Below, piece by piece: positions 1-11,215 of a DNA stretch of 64,000 nt. A program made the translations under genes and the position numbers. The notes beneath the pieces were generated by a model that had not been told where the DNA came from, ran no database searches, and was given only the letters and a program-made list of their open reading frames with translations. Origin of the DNA: Megalopta genalis (taxonomy: Eukaryota; Arthropoda; Insecta; Hymenoptera; Halictidae); NCBI RefSeq assembly GCF_051020955.1, contig NC_135013.1, positions 36,347,302 to 36,411,301 of the forward strand, written 5' to 3'. Numbering within the stretch: position 1 is the first letter of the stretch; each line of letters starts with the position of its first letter.

Positions 1-702
1 CGAATTCGCCTAACAGTTTGAGCGTTTTGCCACTACCCCAATTGGCGCTGTACGGATCCCTCAAGAAAGCTACCAAAATTCGCCGTAAGAGGCACTGCTA
101 TCGACAAATTTGTTCACCCTTTTTCATCGTTGCCAAAATTTATAGTTTTTTATATGTAAAACGGTAAGAATCATTTGCACTTGAATAAAAAATAATATTT
201 AAATATTTTTCTATTGAGATTTTATGATTTTGAGGTCTCAAATTGAAGCTGATAGAATGCATTTCATATATGCGACATTCTGATTTGAAAATGACCATAA
301 GATAATGAAAATCTAAATATAAGGAGATAATTACGCAGGAATCAAAGTCGAACAAAACTAATAAGAATTTGTGAAAGGGTTCCTTTTAGATTCTTTAATC
401 CATAACTTTATTAGATTCTTTAATCCATATTCCATAATTAACAATAGAAATACATATACATAAATGAAATTGTAAATATTCAAATTATAGTTTATCATAC
501 AAACTTGTGCACGCATGCAAACTTAAATACAGTACGAGATTCGCCTTCTAATAAGGGAAGATCGTTCAAACAAGTTTTCGTAATCGAAAACATAAACAAC
601 TGTTTCTCATAACTTTAACTCTAGAGAAGTAAGTAAATTCTTTCTGTCTCCTTACTTGTCAAATCATCCTTTCCTTTATCACATTGATGACTTCCATGTG
701 TT
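1..702. other. AT-rich sequence, no gene seen
   Basis: I see no supported coding region, RNA gene or repeat structure here. The only open frame of any length is AT-rich and has no recognisable protein character. The sequence changes at about 703, where the inverted-repeat arm begins. Confidence 0.5.
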
Positions 703-1143
703 TTATATTTTGTACCTTCTTTCAGACGGGCTGCTACATTAAGAAAATCTCTGTTGACGGAAAATGCCATTAAGCAGAGTATTAAAAAGCATATCCTTCA
801 ATATTCTGACAATGAGGAGGAGGATAGCTATGTACATAATCTTCTTAATTCAACCAGTAGCAGTGAAGAAGATGGAAGATGTTGAATACTTTTAAATATC
901 AAAAAGATACAGTATGAGAACTATATTGTAAACATATGATATCACGGACAAAGTTGAACAAAATAATGCAGTTAATGAAGAAAAGAACCTCAAGAAAGAT
1001 TTCAAAACAGAGGAAATACGAGGATAGATTTAGACTCTGGGAATAGTGTCCTCAGTATTGTGCATGAAAATGAATCACATGATATTAGCATGTGAGAAGA
1101 ACACAACAGTGATTCCAGAGTTTATGCATCCAACTTGAAAACC
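703..1143 (+). pseudogene. Broken inverted copy of the small acidic-protein gene
   Basis: This stretch matches, in opposite orientation, the exon 2 to exon 3 part of the gene at 1757-2356, with only scattered differences and a few small indels. It begins with the same intron end (a pyrimidine tract then TTTCAG) but has no counterpart of exon 1. The exon 2 donor, AG|GTGTTGC in the other copy, reads AGATGTTG here. The next acceptor, GAACAG in the other copy, reads GAACAA. A TGA follows the lost donor, and a frame-breaking change lies near 1020. It therefore looks like a dead fragment. Whether it arose by segmental inverted duplication or as part of a mobile element cannot be told from the window. 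Confidence 0.6.
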
Positions 1144-1756
1144 GGAGATGAGTCTATAGAAGAAACCTAACAGAGGAATATCTTCAAAAAATTCGTTCAA
1201 TTATATTGACCGAGAAAGAATAAGGATATTGTCTATGACGAAAGTGACTCTCAATTTGAATTCGCGAAACAGTATGATGTATGTCGTTATCACCATGTTT
1301 TTTAACAAACTACTACTGCCTCAGAAGCATATGCTCCTCCTTTCACATCTCGCATGAGCGCAGTATTCTGTAATTCTACTGCGACTTGAATACTTCTTCT
1401 TATATCGTGATATTTTCACGCAATTTCCTGCCTTCGTCCGTTAACAGATTGGTGTTACCAGCTTCTAGCAGCAACTAAAAATCCACAACACAGAGAATGA
1501 AAATATAATCAATATCAAATATCAAAGCATCATACTTACTTTTGATTTGCTCAGCTGTTTCTGTAAATGTTTCACTTTACTTTCTTTTGCACATCTATTT
1601 GATCAATATTATCAACCTCAATCTTTTGTTTGAAATTCCATTTTTTTCTCATCCATTAAAGAGCCTAAAAAGGATTGAATATACATAATTTTGTAACATG
1701 CTTCTCAAAAATTATATTGAACGAACTATTTAAAGACATTTGTCTGTTGGGCTTAC
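1144..1756. other. Spacer between the inverted gene copies
   Basis: This is the roughly 0.6-kb loop between the two inverted arms. Further exons of the minus-strand gene should lie here or beyond, because its third exon ends on a donor at 1757, but I found no convincing continuation. Open frames in this stretch are short. Confidence 0.4.
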
Positions 1757-2356
1757 CACAAGGTAACCAGCGGTGATTCCCTTGTTTTCTTATTGGAGGA
1801 ATAAACTCTGGAATCACTATTATGTTCTTCTGGCATGCTAATATCATGTGATTCGTTTTCATGCACAATACTGTGGACGCTATTCCCAGAGTCTGATCCC
1901 GATACTTCCTCTGTTTTGAAATCTTTCTTGAGTTTTTGTTTCTTCATCAACTGCATTATTCTGTTCAACTTTGTCCGTGATACCATATGTTTACAATATA
2001 GTTCTCATACTGTATCTTTTTGATATTTAAAAGTATGCAACACCTTCCATCTTCTTCACTGCTACTGGTTGAATTAAGAAAATTATGTACATAGCTATCC
2101 TTCTCCTCATTGTCAGAATATTGAAGGACATGCTTTTTAATACTCTGCTTAATGGCATTTTCCGTCAACAGAGATTTTCTTAATGTAGCAGCTCGTCTGA
2201 AAGAAGGTACAAAATAGCAGCGTGCAGTGCGATGAAGAATAGGATGAATTGACAAGTATAGGAACAGAATGTATTTGCTTACCTTTCTGGAGTTAAACTC
2301 CTCAAATAGATCTTGATCAGAAGACGAATGGTATACCAATTGAGACTTTCATCCAT
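1757..2356 (-). CDS. Small acidic serine-rich protein, partial multi-exon gene
   Basis: I do not recognise this protein. Three exons join in consistent phase on the minus strand: 2283-2356 (starts at ATG 2356, donor GTAAGC), 2044-2196 (acceptor TTTCAG, donor GTGTTGC) and 1757-1960 (acceptor AACAG, donor GTAAGC). Together they encode 143 complete codons. The N-terminus reads MDESLNWYTIR and is followed by a basic stretch. After that comes an acidic, serine-rich region with NSTSSSEEDGR and VSGSDSGNSVHS. The last exon ends on a good donor, so more exons would be expected at lower coordinates, but I did not find them. If the 83-nt second intron is retained, the frame closes at 1965 with a 101-residue product. 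It could be a host gene or a transposon-derived gene. No domain is visible. Confidence 0.4.
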
Positions 2357-3594
2357 CTAGGCATCTGTAAGTTTCATTACTTTAAAATCACACAAATTTA
2401 CATGGGTACAATGCTGTTTTGTTTGTATGCGAAATTATTACAAGCTTGCGCACGGAATGATCACTTTCATTTACACTTTCACGTTCATTGTCCTCCGCAA
2501 TGTTTATGTTCTGTGTTCAGCTCGGTAACTACCAGCTACTCTTATTGTCAGTTTGCTTACTATTCGACTGATACAAACAGACTAACAAGAAGAGCAGTCG
2601 GAAGCCATGTTGCTAAATGTATTTATACACTACAGGGGACAACGAAAGTGACCCGGCTACGTGCGAGCATGTAACAATTTTCAAACTCGATTTTCTCGTA
2701 AACGAAGCTCCAAACAGAAAAATGTTATTCCTTTCTTACGGCTTATTTTTTTTTCGCACATAAAATCATTCTAGTTACGGCCAATATTGCTCGTTGAAAC
2801 CGAACGAACAAAAAGGAGTTGTATTTCTCGAACCTATTAGAAACACGTTCTTTTCAAATCGTTATTCCTACGAGTACCGTTCACTGCACGGAGCTACAGT
2901 TTAAGAAAACAGTGCTAAATAAATATTTAAAAAAATATCAAAATAATGTGTCCTCTTACCTTGAATTTGTTGGATAACCAAATTGATCTGGCATCTAAAT
3001 GTGGCGACATGACATCATAGTGTCGTGGCATCCCGCCGCTTGATGCCCTAAAGATCGATCATTCAAAGATCGACATTTTGATTTACGATTTTCGATCTGT
3101 CAGATCGATTTTTAAATCTTGAATCGATTCTAAAATCGATTTTCAACGAAAAAGATTGTAGATCGATTCACAATTTTTATAAATAATGTTTTCAATTTAA
3201 AATCATTACGTTAACTAGACAATATGAGGTTTGGAGTATAGTTTATTTCCAGTGTTGAATTCTCTGTCGTAAAAAAGTTATATGAATATGAATATAAATT
3301 GTAAATAAATGAAATGTTCTGCTTCCGCTTTAGATTGAAATGTCTGGCCAATGAAAAACTTGGACGCATTATCCGATCATTCCTAGAGGATTTCTAAATG
3401 CCATGACTAGCAGTTCTCATGTGGATGGCCATTCACAGCATACTTTTTCCTTAAGGTTCATACAGATATTGTGTGCAGATGTATTATAATATTATGTATG
3501 CCCATTGGCATCACTTTAAAATTTTCTGTAGCTACTGATACTGTCACTTTCTGTCACTGCTTCGTTTTCCATCGATACAAATTCCAGTAGGTAT
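2357..3594. other. Intergenic sequence with a GATC-rich patch
   Basis: No gene is supported. The open frame near 2402-2674 has no recognisable domain. Between about 3050 and 3180 the motif GATCGATT and close variants recur many times in both orientations. The rest is ordinary AT-rich DNA. Confidence 0.4.
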
Positions 3595-3612
3595 TTACAC
3601 CATATGGTGTAA
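3595..3612. repeat. Perfect 18-bp palindrome within nested inverted repeats
   Basis: TTACACCATATGGTGTAA reads the same on both strands. It is flanked by the inverted pair TAGGTAT and ATACCTA, and further out by ACTATG and CATAGT. A cruciform-prone patch therefore covers about 3586-3675. Its function is unknown. It may be the remains of a small inverted-repeat element. Confidence 0.5.
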
Positions 3613-4042
3613 GGATACCTATACTATGCATATATGTCGTAAGATCAATACATAGTGTAGGTATACCCACGGAATATACCAAATAGTATACGATGTACAC
3701 CCAATCTATGACTTTGTTGCTACACACATAATTAACCGGTTTGAATGACGTTTCTTAAATTACAATAATTTTCTATGTGTTGTGTGAATGCGCGTGAATA
3801 TCGAGAACTATGCATGCATAGCTTGTATGTTTGCGAATTATATGAATGTAGTGGAGTGTTCTAGGTTAAGTAGTGTTGCAGAGACTGCGTTATATTTTAA
3901 ATATCCGGTTTCTTCCCAATCTTTCTTATTTGTCCGGATGAATTCATTAAATTTTGTACGTATCCAGAACATCTTTATTAAACAGTGAACGAGTGTCGCG
4001 ACGAAGCAAACAGCTGCTTCATAGTGTCATATCAATTCTACG

Positions 4043-5359
4043 ATGGCGTTATCACGTATCAGTAACTCTCCCGATATATTGACATGCCTTTCTCGTGTTT
4101 CACATGCAGGTATGAAATTTACAATACATATATATTTATATAAAAATTATGATCTGCGATTATGTCCATCAATTGACATGTTAAACGAATCTTATTGTGG
4201 GAACTTGCGAGCATACAAGTCTCATCGTTCGGTGACAAGTCAAAATTTATTAAAACATTATCAATTAGCATTATCTGCAAAGCGCATTTATTTTATATTC
4301 TTTCAATTCTTTCTTACTTTTATCAAACTCGATTTTCCTATAAATGTGATTGTTGTATCCATTGAGAAAGAACGCGATTATTTTGCAACATTGCGAAACA
4401 TTTTTCCGTGCAAGTGCATACAATTAATTATGTAATATCAACGGAAATATGACATGACAATATATTTCTTGCCTTGAAAAGATTAGATTTGTCCTTATCG
4501 TATGTGTACATGCCTTACTTAAAAACTACATAATTAGCATTCATTAAAATTCCTCTGCAACTACGGCGCTTTTTAAAGTAATATGAGTCTACTACAGTCA
4601 ATGCCGGGAAATGTGACCTTCCTTTTCAATAAACAGGCTAGAAAAGAAACGAGATTAGTAATTTATTCGTCATGCTATCGTAAATCAAAATACGGACAGG
4701 TACGTAATCAGCAATCCTAATTTCTAAGATCTTAATGAAGTAGCTCCCGCAACAGGAATCGTTATTATGAATGGCACAAAATTATTCAATTAATAGACCG
4801 CGATTGAACACTTGTCTAAATAGAAGAACTTTTCATTTTTCTAGCGAATGCCTCGTTCGGCGAAATGCAATGCACGCGGTATGCAGCAGTGCACCAAAAT
4901 CGCATCAAAGCTCTTCACATGACGAGCGTTCGACGTTATCCTGATCCTCCTACTCTACCGCTTCCTACGAACGTCTCTGAAATATTTGCGAGCGAAACCA
5001 GTCGTTTTACGCCTGAAAGATCTCGAGACATCGCCGCACCGGTGTTAATCTATGGCAAGGGTGTTAATCGCACATCATTCTGCACCGAGCAATCGTCGAA
5101 ATCATTGGAACGTGCCAGCATCCCCGTCACCTGCGGTGATTCACACGTGGACTCGTACGATTGCTTCGGGGCGGTGAATTTATGCAGTACGATGCAGACC
5201 AACGTACCGAAACCTTTTTGCTCTAGTGGCAAATCGACTCATTTAAATATGCCGGGTGGCCAGTGGGCCAGGGATGGAAAATACATTGCCGAGGACATGC
5301 AAAAGTCGCATTATCGAAACGTTCGCTTACCGAAATCAAACTTGGACACAAGCAGTTAG
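4043..5359 (+). CDS. Unrecognised two-exon protein, 193 residues
   Basis: Exon 4043-4109 starts at ATG, encodes MALSRISNSPDILTCLSRVS and ends on the donor GCAG|GTATG in phase 1. Exon 4845-5359 follows the acceptor TTTTTCTAG and continues in the same phase to a TAG stop, giving 193 residues. The second exon encodes a polar protein with many Pro, Ser, Thr and Cys residues and stretches such as RRYPDPPTLPLPTN. I see no membrane segment and no known domain. A possible intermediate exon at 4598-4699 has good splice sites and a length divisible by three. Included after exon 1, however, it brings an in-frame stop, so it would truncate this protein or belong to another start. The gene lies just upstream of and co-directional with the FAM210-like gene. 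The splice model is inference and the function is unknown. Confidence 0.4.
4598..4699 (+). other. Possible alternative exon, 102 nt
   Basis: This stretch is preceded by CTACTACAG and followed by CAG|GTACGT. One frame is open throughout and contains an ATG near its 5' end (MPGNVTFLFNKQ). That frame is not the one delivered by the phase-1 donor at 4109. Inclusion would therefore stop the main reading frame or start a short alternative product. It may be a poison exon, or simply intron. Confidence 0.25.
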
Positions 5360-5785
5360 TAAACGTTCAAAGAAATATTAACCGACGATTGAAACTTTCT
5401 ATCGCATTTACCGCAGCACATATATTGAATTTCGAAGAGAAAATTACGATATTCGGGCTAATGGTGGGGGAAATTAACGAATTACGAATAACTCGTCTAT
5501 ATTTATTTCGATAAATCTGTTCTAACTGTAGATTTTTTATCTTGTGCAATTCGCGTGTAATTATCAACGCTAGATGCTCTAATAATTAATGGGAGAAACG
5601 AAGTTAGTCGGGTCTTTACAAGTAATGTATTGTAATTATTGCAAAAATTATCAGAGCATGCTACCTCTGCTACGGACTAGGTAAACAGTGTGGAAATTGT
5701 AATCTGTCACTCAGGTACTGCAAGTCAAGCCATCATAGCGAGAATTATTTTGAAAAACCTGTATCAACCAAATTATATCTTCAGT

Positions 5786-6479
5786 ATGAGATATTCGACG
5801 CAAACACCTGAAAAATCCAAAGACCAACAGAAAACGACGGATGTGTCCAAGAAGGAAAGATTCAGGCAGATCGCGAGGGATTACGGATCCACCGTTTTTG
5901 TGTTTCACATAGGGATCTCCTTAATATCTCTTGGCGCGTGTTATTCGGCTGTAATTAGGTTAGTTGTACGATAAATCTTGTTGCAATTTATTATTTTGTA
6001 CTTAGACCAAATTTAACGCACTCAGAACGACAGTGACTTCTATAGTTTTACCATGAGATGAACTTTTTCAATAAAAAATAATGTAACGACTGAAAATTGC
6101 CATTCTGAATGTATTGAATTTCTAAAAATGTCATTTTTTATATTTTCTATAATTAACGAAACGGTAAATTCAATCTGACTAATGATTACTGGGACTCGTG
6201 CACGGGTACCTACGCAATCGTTAGATACACATAAAATTATTTACTGATTTCAGTGGAGTAGATTTATCACCTCTTGTTAAAACTATCTGCCAGGACAATG
6301 ATGCATTAGAGAAAATATTAAATAATTCGTCAAGCTTTTTGTTGGCGTACAGCGTTCACAAGCTCTTTGCACCAGTACGATTGTCGATCACGATAGGACT
6401 AACACCGATACTTGTACGAAAATTACGAAAAATTGGATTACTTAAACCATACAAAGTAAAATCAACGGAATCTAGTTGA
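5786..6479 (+). CDS. FAM210/DUF1279-family mitochondrial membrane protein
   Basis: Two exons are clear: the exon ending at 5958 (donor AG|GTTAG) and 6254-6479 (acceptor TTTCAG, stop TGA). They join in phase across a 295-nt intron. The core resembles the DUF1279 domain of FAM210A/B. It has a basic stretch (KKERFRQIARDYGSTVFVFH), a membrane segment (GISLISLGACYSAV) and then SGVDLSPLV. After that comes the family-typical block AYSVHKLFAPVRLSITIG, and the protein ends in a basic tail. FAM210 proteins are small mitochondrial membrane proteins linked in vertebrates to mitochondrial translation and erythroid differentiation. The start is uncertain. ATG 5786 gives 132 residues, but the frame is open back to 5681 and the extra residues look like a mitochondrial presequence, so an upstream start or exon is possible. 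A poly(A) signal AATAAA lies at 6586. Confidence 0.75.
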
Positions 6480-6585
6480 ATGGTTCATCACAATAGTTAT
6501 TATTACCTTCTATAATATTCATACTATATACATGCATTTTTAATCGAACGTAATTACACATCTGTAAACGAACATAAATTCATTA

Positions 6586-6591
6586 AATAAA
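6586..6591 (+). terminator. Poly(A) signal of the FAM210-like gene
   Basis: AATAAA lies 107 nt after the stop codon of the FAM210-like gene. The convergent frizzled gene has a candidate signal on the opposite strand 40 nt further on, so the two transcripts end nearly back to back. Confidence 0.5.
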
Positions 6592-6629
6592 TATACTATG
6601 TCTGAAATGTTTTTATGTATATATTCCGG

Positions 6630-7958
6630 TTTATTATATAAAGAATATAATAGTTATATGTAATTACTTTACACAACGTCACGTATATTTCATGTATGAT
6701 AGTTTGCGCAACTACAGTGTTGTATATACGGCCATTTTAATTACAGCACTTTTAAAGTTATTTTTTTTAAATTGATTGCCGTAAATACATTACATACACA
6801 AAAGCTCGACAGTTTCAATGGACGAATTGATCAGTTATGTTGGAACAATAATTACACCCGGTTTGCGAGTCGTTACCGAATAATCTCGATTGTGTACCTG
6901 CTTTAACGGGCCATACGAGTATTTTGATTACGTATAGGAAACATACAAAAACGCCAATTCCTTGGCAGACATATATATGTACATAACTTTTTAAAAATAT
7001 ATTATAGTACATACTAAAAGTAATGCATATAAGTATATACAATTTAGTTAATCTAATATAGAGTATGTCTTAAGAATTAATTTTACACTTTTCAAAGACC
7101 TGGTTGCCTCGGTTGTAGCTTATAAAGATAAGGTTTCGAAAAATTTGTTAGAAACGAATAAGTATACAAAAATTCTTGTTTAATAATTAGACAAGTAAAA
7201 AGCTTCGGACGTTTGATCGAATCTTAGTAAATAGTACAAAAAATATCTCTAAACACAGTTTCGTAGAATTATAAAACACATTCGAGAGATTAGTAAGCGT
7301 AATTGTTCATGATCTTATCGATCAAACCTAAATTGGAAGGTTTGAAGACATGATAGGCAGTATCAACCATTTGCTTTGTGCATAGTAGAAAACTACACTT
7401 ATAAACTTTGAACACTTCGTTTGCAAACAGTTTGAGCATTTTTAACTTAACGTAAACAATATAATATTAGACATGAATTCTGCGAAGTTACGAAGGAAGT
7501 ATACATTACCTAAAATATAATGCAAACTTTGTCTAATAATACTTTGAAACTAATCATCAACGATTAGTTTTAACATTTTATACAGTGTCCTTATCAAACT
7601 TCTAGAAAAATACAATGGAAAAGTTCGCAAGTAGCTTAAAGAAACATACAACCGTCTCAATAGAAGAAGAAAGAAAAAAAACAAATGGAGTATTTTGGCA
7701 CGGCACCTACCTATAATCTCATTGTTATTAATCATGCATCGATAAAATATAAAAAAAGATCATATTTTCTCATTTAGATTTGCTTTGAATAAGTCAAACT
7801 TAGCGCATAAATCGTTTAAATATTATCAACTGCGATGAAATGGATATCATTATGAATTAGTTTGGTTGATTATCATCCAAAAGTGATATCAATGGACAGA
7901 TGTGATGATTGAGGAGAACAAAACTTTACAAGCTTTGTTGTAATGGAATTATGAGTCT
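6630..7958 (-). other. fz: Probable frizzled 3' UTR
   Basis: About 1.3 kb of AT-rich sequence follows the fz stop codon on the minus strand, with no supported coding frame. A minus-strand AATAAA (TTTATT at 6630-6635 on the plus strand) is a candidate poly(A) signal, placed just before the end of the convergent FAM210-like gene. The extent of the UTR is inference. Confidence 0.45.
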
Positions 7959-8497
7959 TTACACATACGCTTCCGCACGACGACCCTTTATATGATTGAA
8001 AAACTGTCGCCAGCTAGTCAATGTTTTACTCGACCATACCCAGAAGCTGCTAGTTATACCGACGATCATAGCCATTAGATATTTTATCATAAAAACTTCA
8101 AACTCTGGTCGCCTCCCAACATCACGGGTACGCTCGCCAACGGGGCATGGTATAGAGTACAGAGATTGTGGCCCGGGTCTAGAACACATCTCCATATTCC
8201 ATGTTAACATCCATTGATCGAAGTACGCTTGCTCGTAAAATAAACAAGCTATGACAATCAACGCAGGAACTATGTATAGTACAGAAAATATGCCGATACG
8301 AATCATTAATTTTTCTAATTTGTCAGTCTTTGTGCCATCGTGTTTCATTACCGTACGGATACGGAACAAAGAAACAAATCCGGCTAATAAGAAGGCAGTT
8401 CCAAGGATAAGATAGACACATAATGGTGCCAAAACGAATCCGCGTAAAGCTTCCACATTCCAAAGTCCTACGTAGCATACACCAGATAGTATATCTC
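7959..8497 (-). CDS. fz: fz coding exon 3: membrane segments 5-7 and KTxxxW tail
   Basis: The acceptor is TATTGCAG, after a 92-nt intron. The exon encodes the last three membrane segments, a loop with [19 protein letters not shown], the KTLTSW motif and a short tail ending in AYV before TAA. Confidence 0.93.
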
Positions 8498-11215
8498 CTG
8501 CAATAATAAATATATTCGTAATCAAGATTATGTACAATAATTAATTATAGTAATTATGATCTCTTTTTTTAAAGCAGAATTAGACTTACCTTCTACCTTC
8601 CCCATTGCAAGAATGGTAACTGTTTTTATCGCCGGTGCTGCCCAAGCAGCTAAATGAAAATATTGTGAATTTGCTTCTATTGCTTCATGGCCCCATTTCA
8701 GACCAGCAGCTAGGAACCATGTCAAAGTTAAGATGACCCACCATATGCTGGATGCCATCCCAAAGAAGTAAAGCACCATAAATAGTACCGTGCACAATTT
8801 ATGCTTGGTACCTTGCGTTATCGTTGATGCCATTTGCATTGTCTCTAAAAGAGGTGGGAAAGGTTCTCTGCATGCGATCGAGTTACCAGCTGCCCAACCA
8901 ATTACATATACCAGTGCTACCATAAGGTAGCAAACTGATAAGAAGATAATTGGTCTTTCCGGATACCTACAGATAAAACATTATTTAGTATATTTGAAAC
9001 ATTAATACCTTTTGCAATGCAGAACTATCAAACTTCTTAGGATCATGATTCATAGAAATAGACAATGGTAATTATAATCTGTTCTGGCAATTACAATGAT
9101 TATAAGCTTAACCATGGTTAGTATAATAAAACAACCATTTTAATCTGCTAATTGGATGATTTCTCAACCATAAAAACTGATATACGGACACAATAAAAGG
9201 GGAATGGTGATTAATTGAAGTAGAGTATCCCATGGTGTATACAATTACAATTTAATTAAATTGCTGCTATGGATGTTGCAATAGAATTGAATGCAAGAAT
9301 TTCTAGGTAAGTAAATAAAAAAATTATTAATTAGTCAAAGATAAAAATAGACAGAAATGGTCAATACACTTTTCCTCTTTAGAATTTACAACTTCTTCAT
9401 ATACATATATAAATGCGAAATAGAACTGGTGAGCAAAAAATATGTTATTGATTAATTCAAAAGTACACTACCTAACAGAAAATATAAGTTCTAACGTAAT
9501 CCTTGGTCCTGCAAACCAATGATAAAAATCCTTGTATAAATATCCATATTTTAATTATCCAACAAACACAGTATTATTTGCAATTTTATTCTTTACCGAA
9601 TGATATACATTTCTTGATATACATTCAAGCTCACCATGAGAAATTGTTTTACATGTAACATTCGAAGTAGTTCAAATAATTCTATGATTGGAAGGCAAAA
9701 CAATGTATGTGGACATTAAAGTTTCATTACCAGGCAAAGTACAAAATAAATATATGTTTCTTGACCACAATTAATTTACGATACATTCCCGATTAAACTT
9801 TCAATCCCACTTTCTCTAAGGTATGAACTAATCTAAATCAGTACTCAACTGTGACTAAATATAACATGAACAAATCTAACACAACAAACACAACCCTTTC
9901 TTTCTCATCGATTTCAAATTTCGATTGTCCTACATGATAGACAAAGAGCATGTCACTCGAGACCCTCCCCTCTACACCAGTGTTTCAAGGTCAAGGCCAC
10001 CGCAGTTAAGGGTCGAAACACACTTACATGCCGGGCTCGATCGTGCACCAAGGCCGAGATATTCTTTCATTTGGTTTACATCAGAGTGTTCACATTATGC
10101 GCGTCGCTCTCGTGCCGTTCGGCCAATACTGTTGTCAGCACGATCGGGCCTGGCATATAATAGTATGCTTCGACCATAAAGCGCCCTTTTCCAGGTAATA
10201 ATCACCGACTTATACAGCTGTAATTGCGTTCCTTATATGAACGCAGTAAACCCCGAATTCCCATTCATTATCCCCATTATTTCGTGAAGCAGCACTTTTC
10301 GGCCGTCGGTCAAGATTTAATTCGGACGATTCTAAGAAGCACGACTGTTTTGCCGCACAATCACAGAATTCCGGAGCGGTGTCGTACGTGAGCCGTGGTC
10401 GTTCGTTCTATTTACCTGAACCTATCAGTGTCGATGAGAAACGTCAAAAAGGTGAAGAAACAGGAAGCAGCGCAGACGGACGCCCAGCTGCCGACCCAGG
10501 CCCTCGAAAATCGTCGTTCCCTTTCAGAGAAGAACATTCCGTCGCAAGGCGCGCCGCAATTAAGTTCTACCTTGTCGCCGACCTTCAACGAATATCCGAG
10601 CTCGTGCGGCACTTTGAACTGCAGGGGACAAACGAAGCCGAAATCTCTGGCGCCGACCATAAAACCGCTGCCGAACGGTCTGGGTCCTCCGGTCCAGGAC
10701 GGCTGGAATTCCGGGACAGGCATTCGCGGCGGCGGATAGACCGGAGCCGACGGCTCCGGCGGCGTGGTCTCGTTGTGCCCGACGCATAACTCCGGCCCGC
10801 CGTTTTCGGGCAGTTTCGAGCAGTCGAGATTGTCCGGCCAGTCGAAATCGAAGCTGTTCATCAGACGCTCGCATCCCGCACGAGCACTCTCGCACAACGA
10901 TCTGCACGGGGGTATGGCTCTGTCGATAATGGTGCACACGGGCGCGTACACGGTGCACAGGAAGAACCGAAGGTCAGGGCTGCACTTCATCTTGACCAGG
11001 GGCGCGAACTGGTGCACCTCCTGGCCGGCATCCTCTTGCTTCTGGTGATTCATCAGGTTCGGCATGATCGTCTCGTTGTACGGTATGTTCATGCATAGAT
11101 CGATCGTGATCGGCTCGCATCTACCGTGGTGTGCCAACGGATCCTTCGCGTGCAGAGCATTGACACCGAGCACGGCCACCGAAAGCCCGCAGATCGTTGT
11201 GTACCACAGAATCAT
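7959..11215 (-). CDS. fz: Frizzled, Wnt/planar-polarity seven-pass receptor
   Basis: Three coding exons (10416-11215, 8590-8966, 7959-8497) join in phase to encode 571 residues, close to Drosophila Frizzled. The protein starts with a hydrophobic signal peptide ([20 protein letters not shown]). A cysteine-rich Wnt-binding domain with all ten cysteines follows ([15 protein letters not shown] to PELCV). After a proline-rich linker come seven membrane segments spread over the three exons. The cytoplasmic tail carries the Dishevelled-binding KTxxxW motif as KTLTSW. The protein ends in AYV, as Drosophila Fz does, which favours fz over fz2-4. Frizzled acts at the plasma membrane in Wnt/Wingless and planar cell polarity signalling. 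It lies downstream of ttk on the same strand. The start at 11215 is supported by the signal peptide. Noncoding 5' exons are not located. Confidence 0.95.
8590..8966 (-). CDS. fz: fz coding exon 2: membrane segments 2-4
   Basis: The acceptor is TTATCTGTAG and the exon continues [20 protein letters not shown]. It covers the second to fourth membrane segments, including [20 protein letters not shown], which is typical of Frizzled receptors. The donor is GAAG|GTAAGT in phase 1. Confidence 0.93.
8967..10415 (-). other. fz: fz intron 1
   Basis: This 1.4-kb intron has canonical ends. It contains no supported gene. An open frame on the plus strand at about 9925-10179 has no recognisable features. 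Confidence 0.7.
10416..11215 (-). CDS. fz: fz coding exon 1: signal peptide, cysteine-rich domain, first membrane segment
   Basis: This exon holds the ATG, the signal peptide, the ten-cysteine Frizzled domain, the linker and the first membrane segment ([17 protein letters not shown]). It ends in TTCAG|GTAAAT in phase 2, and the split arginine codon is completed by the next exon. Confidence 0.93.

Noticed and set aside
2402..2674. 90-residue plus-strand open frame rich in His and Cys
   Set aside because: The Cys/His spacing does not fit a zinc finger, and there is no splice or promoter context.
10379..11048. Plus-strand open frames over fz exon 1
   Set aside because: They are antisense shadows of the fz cysteine-rich domain exon.
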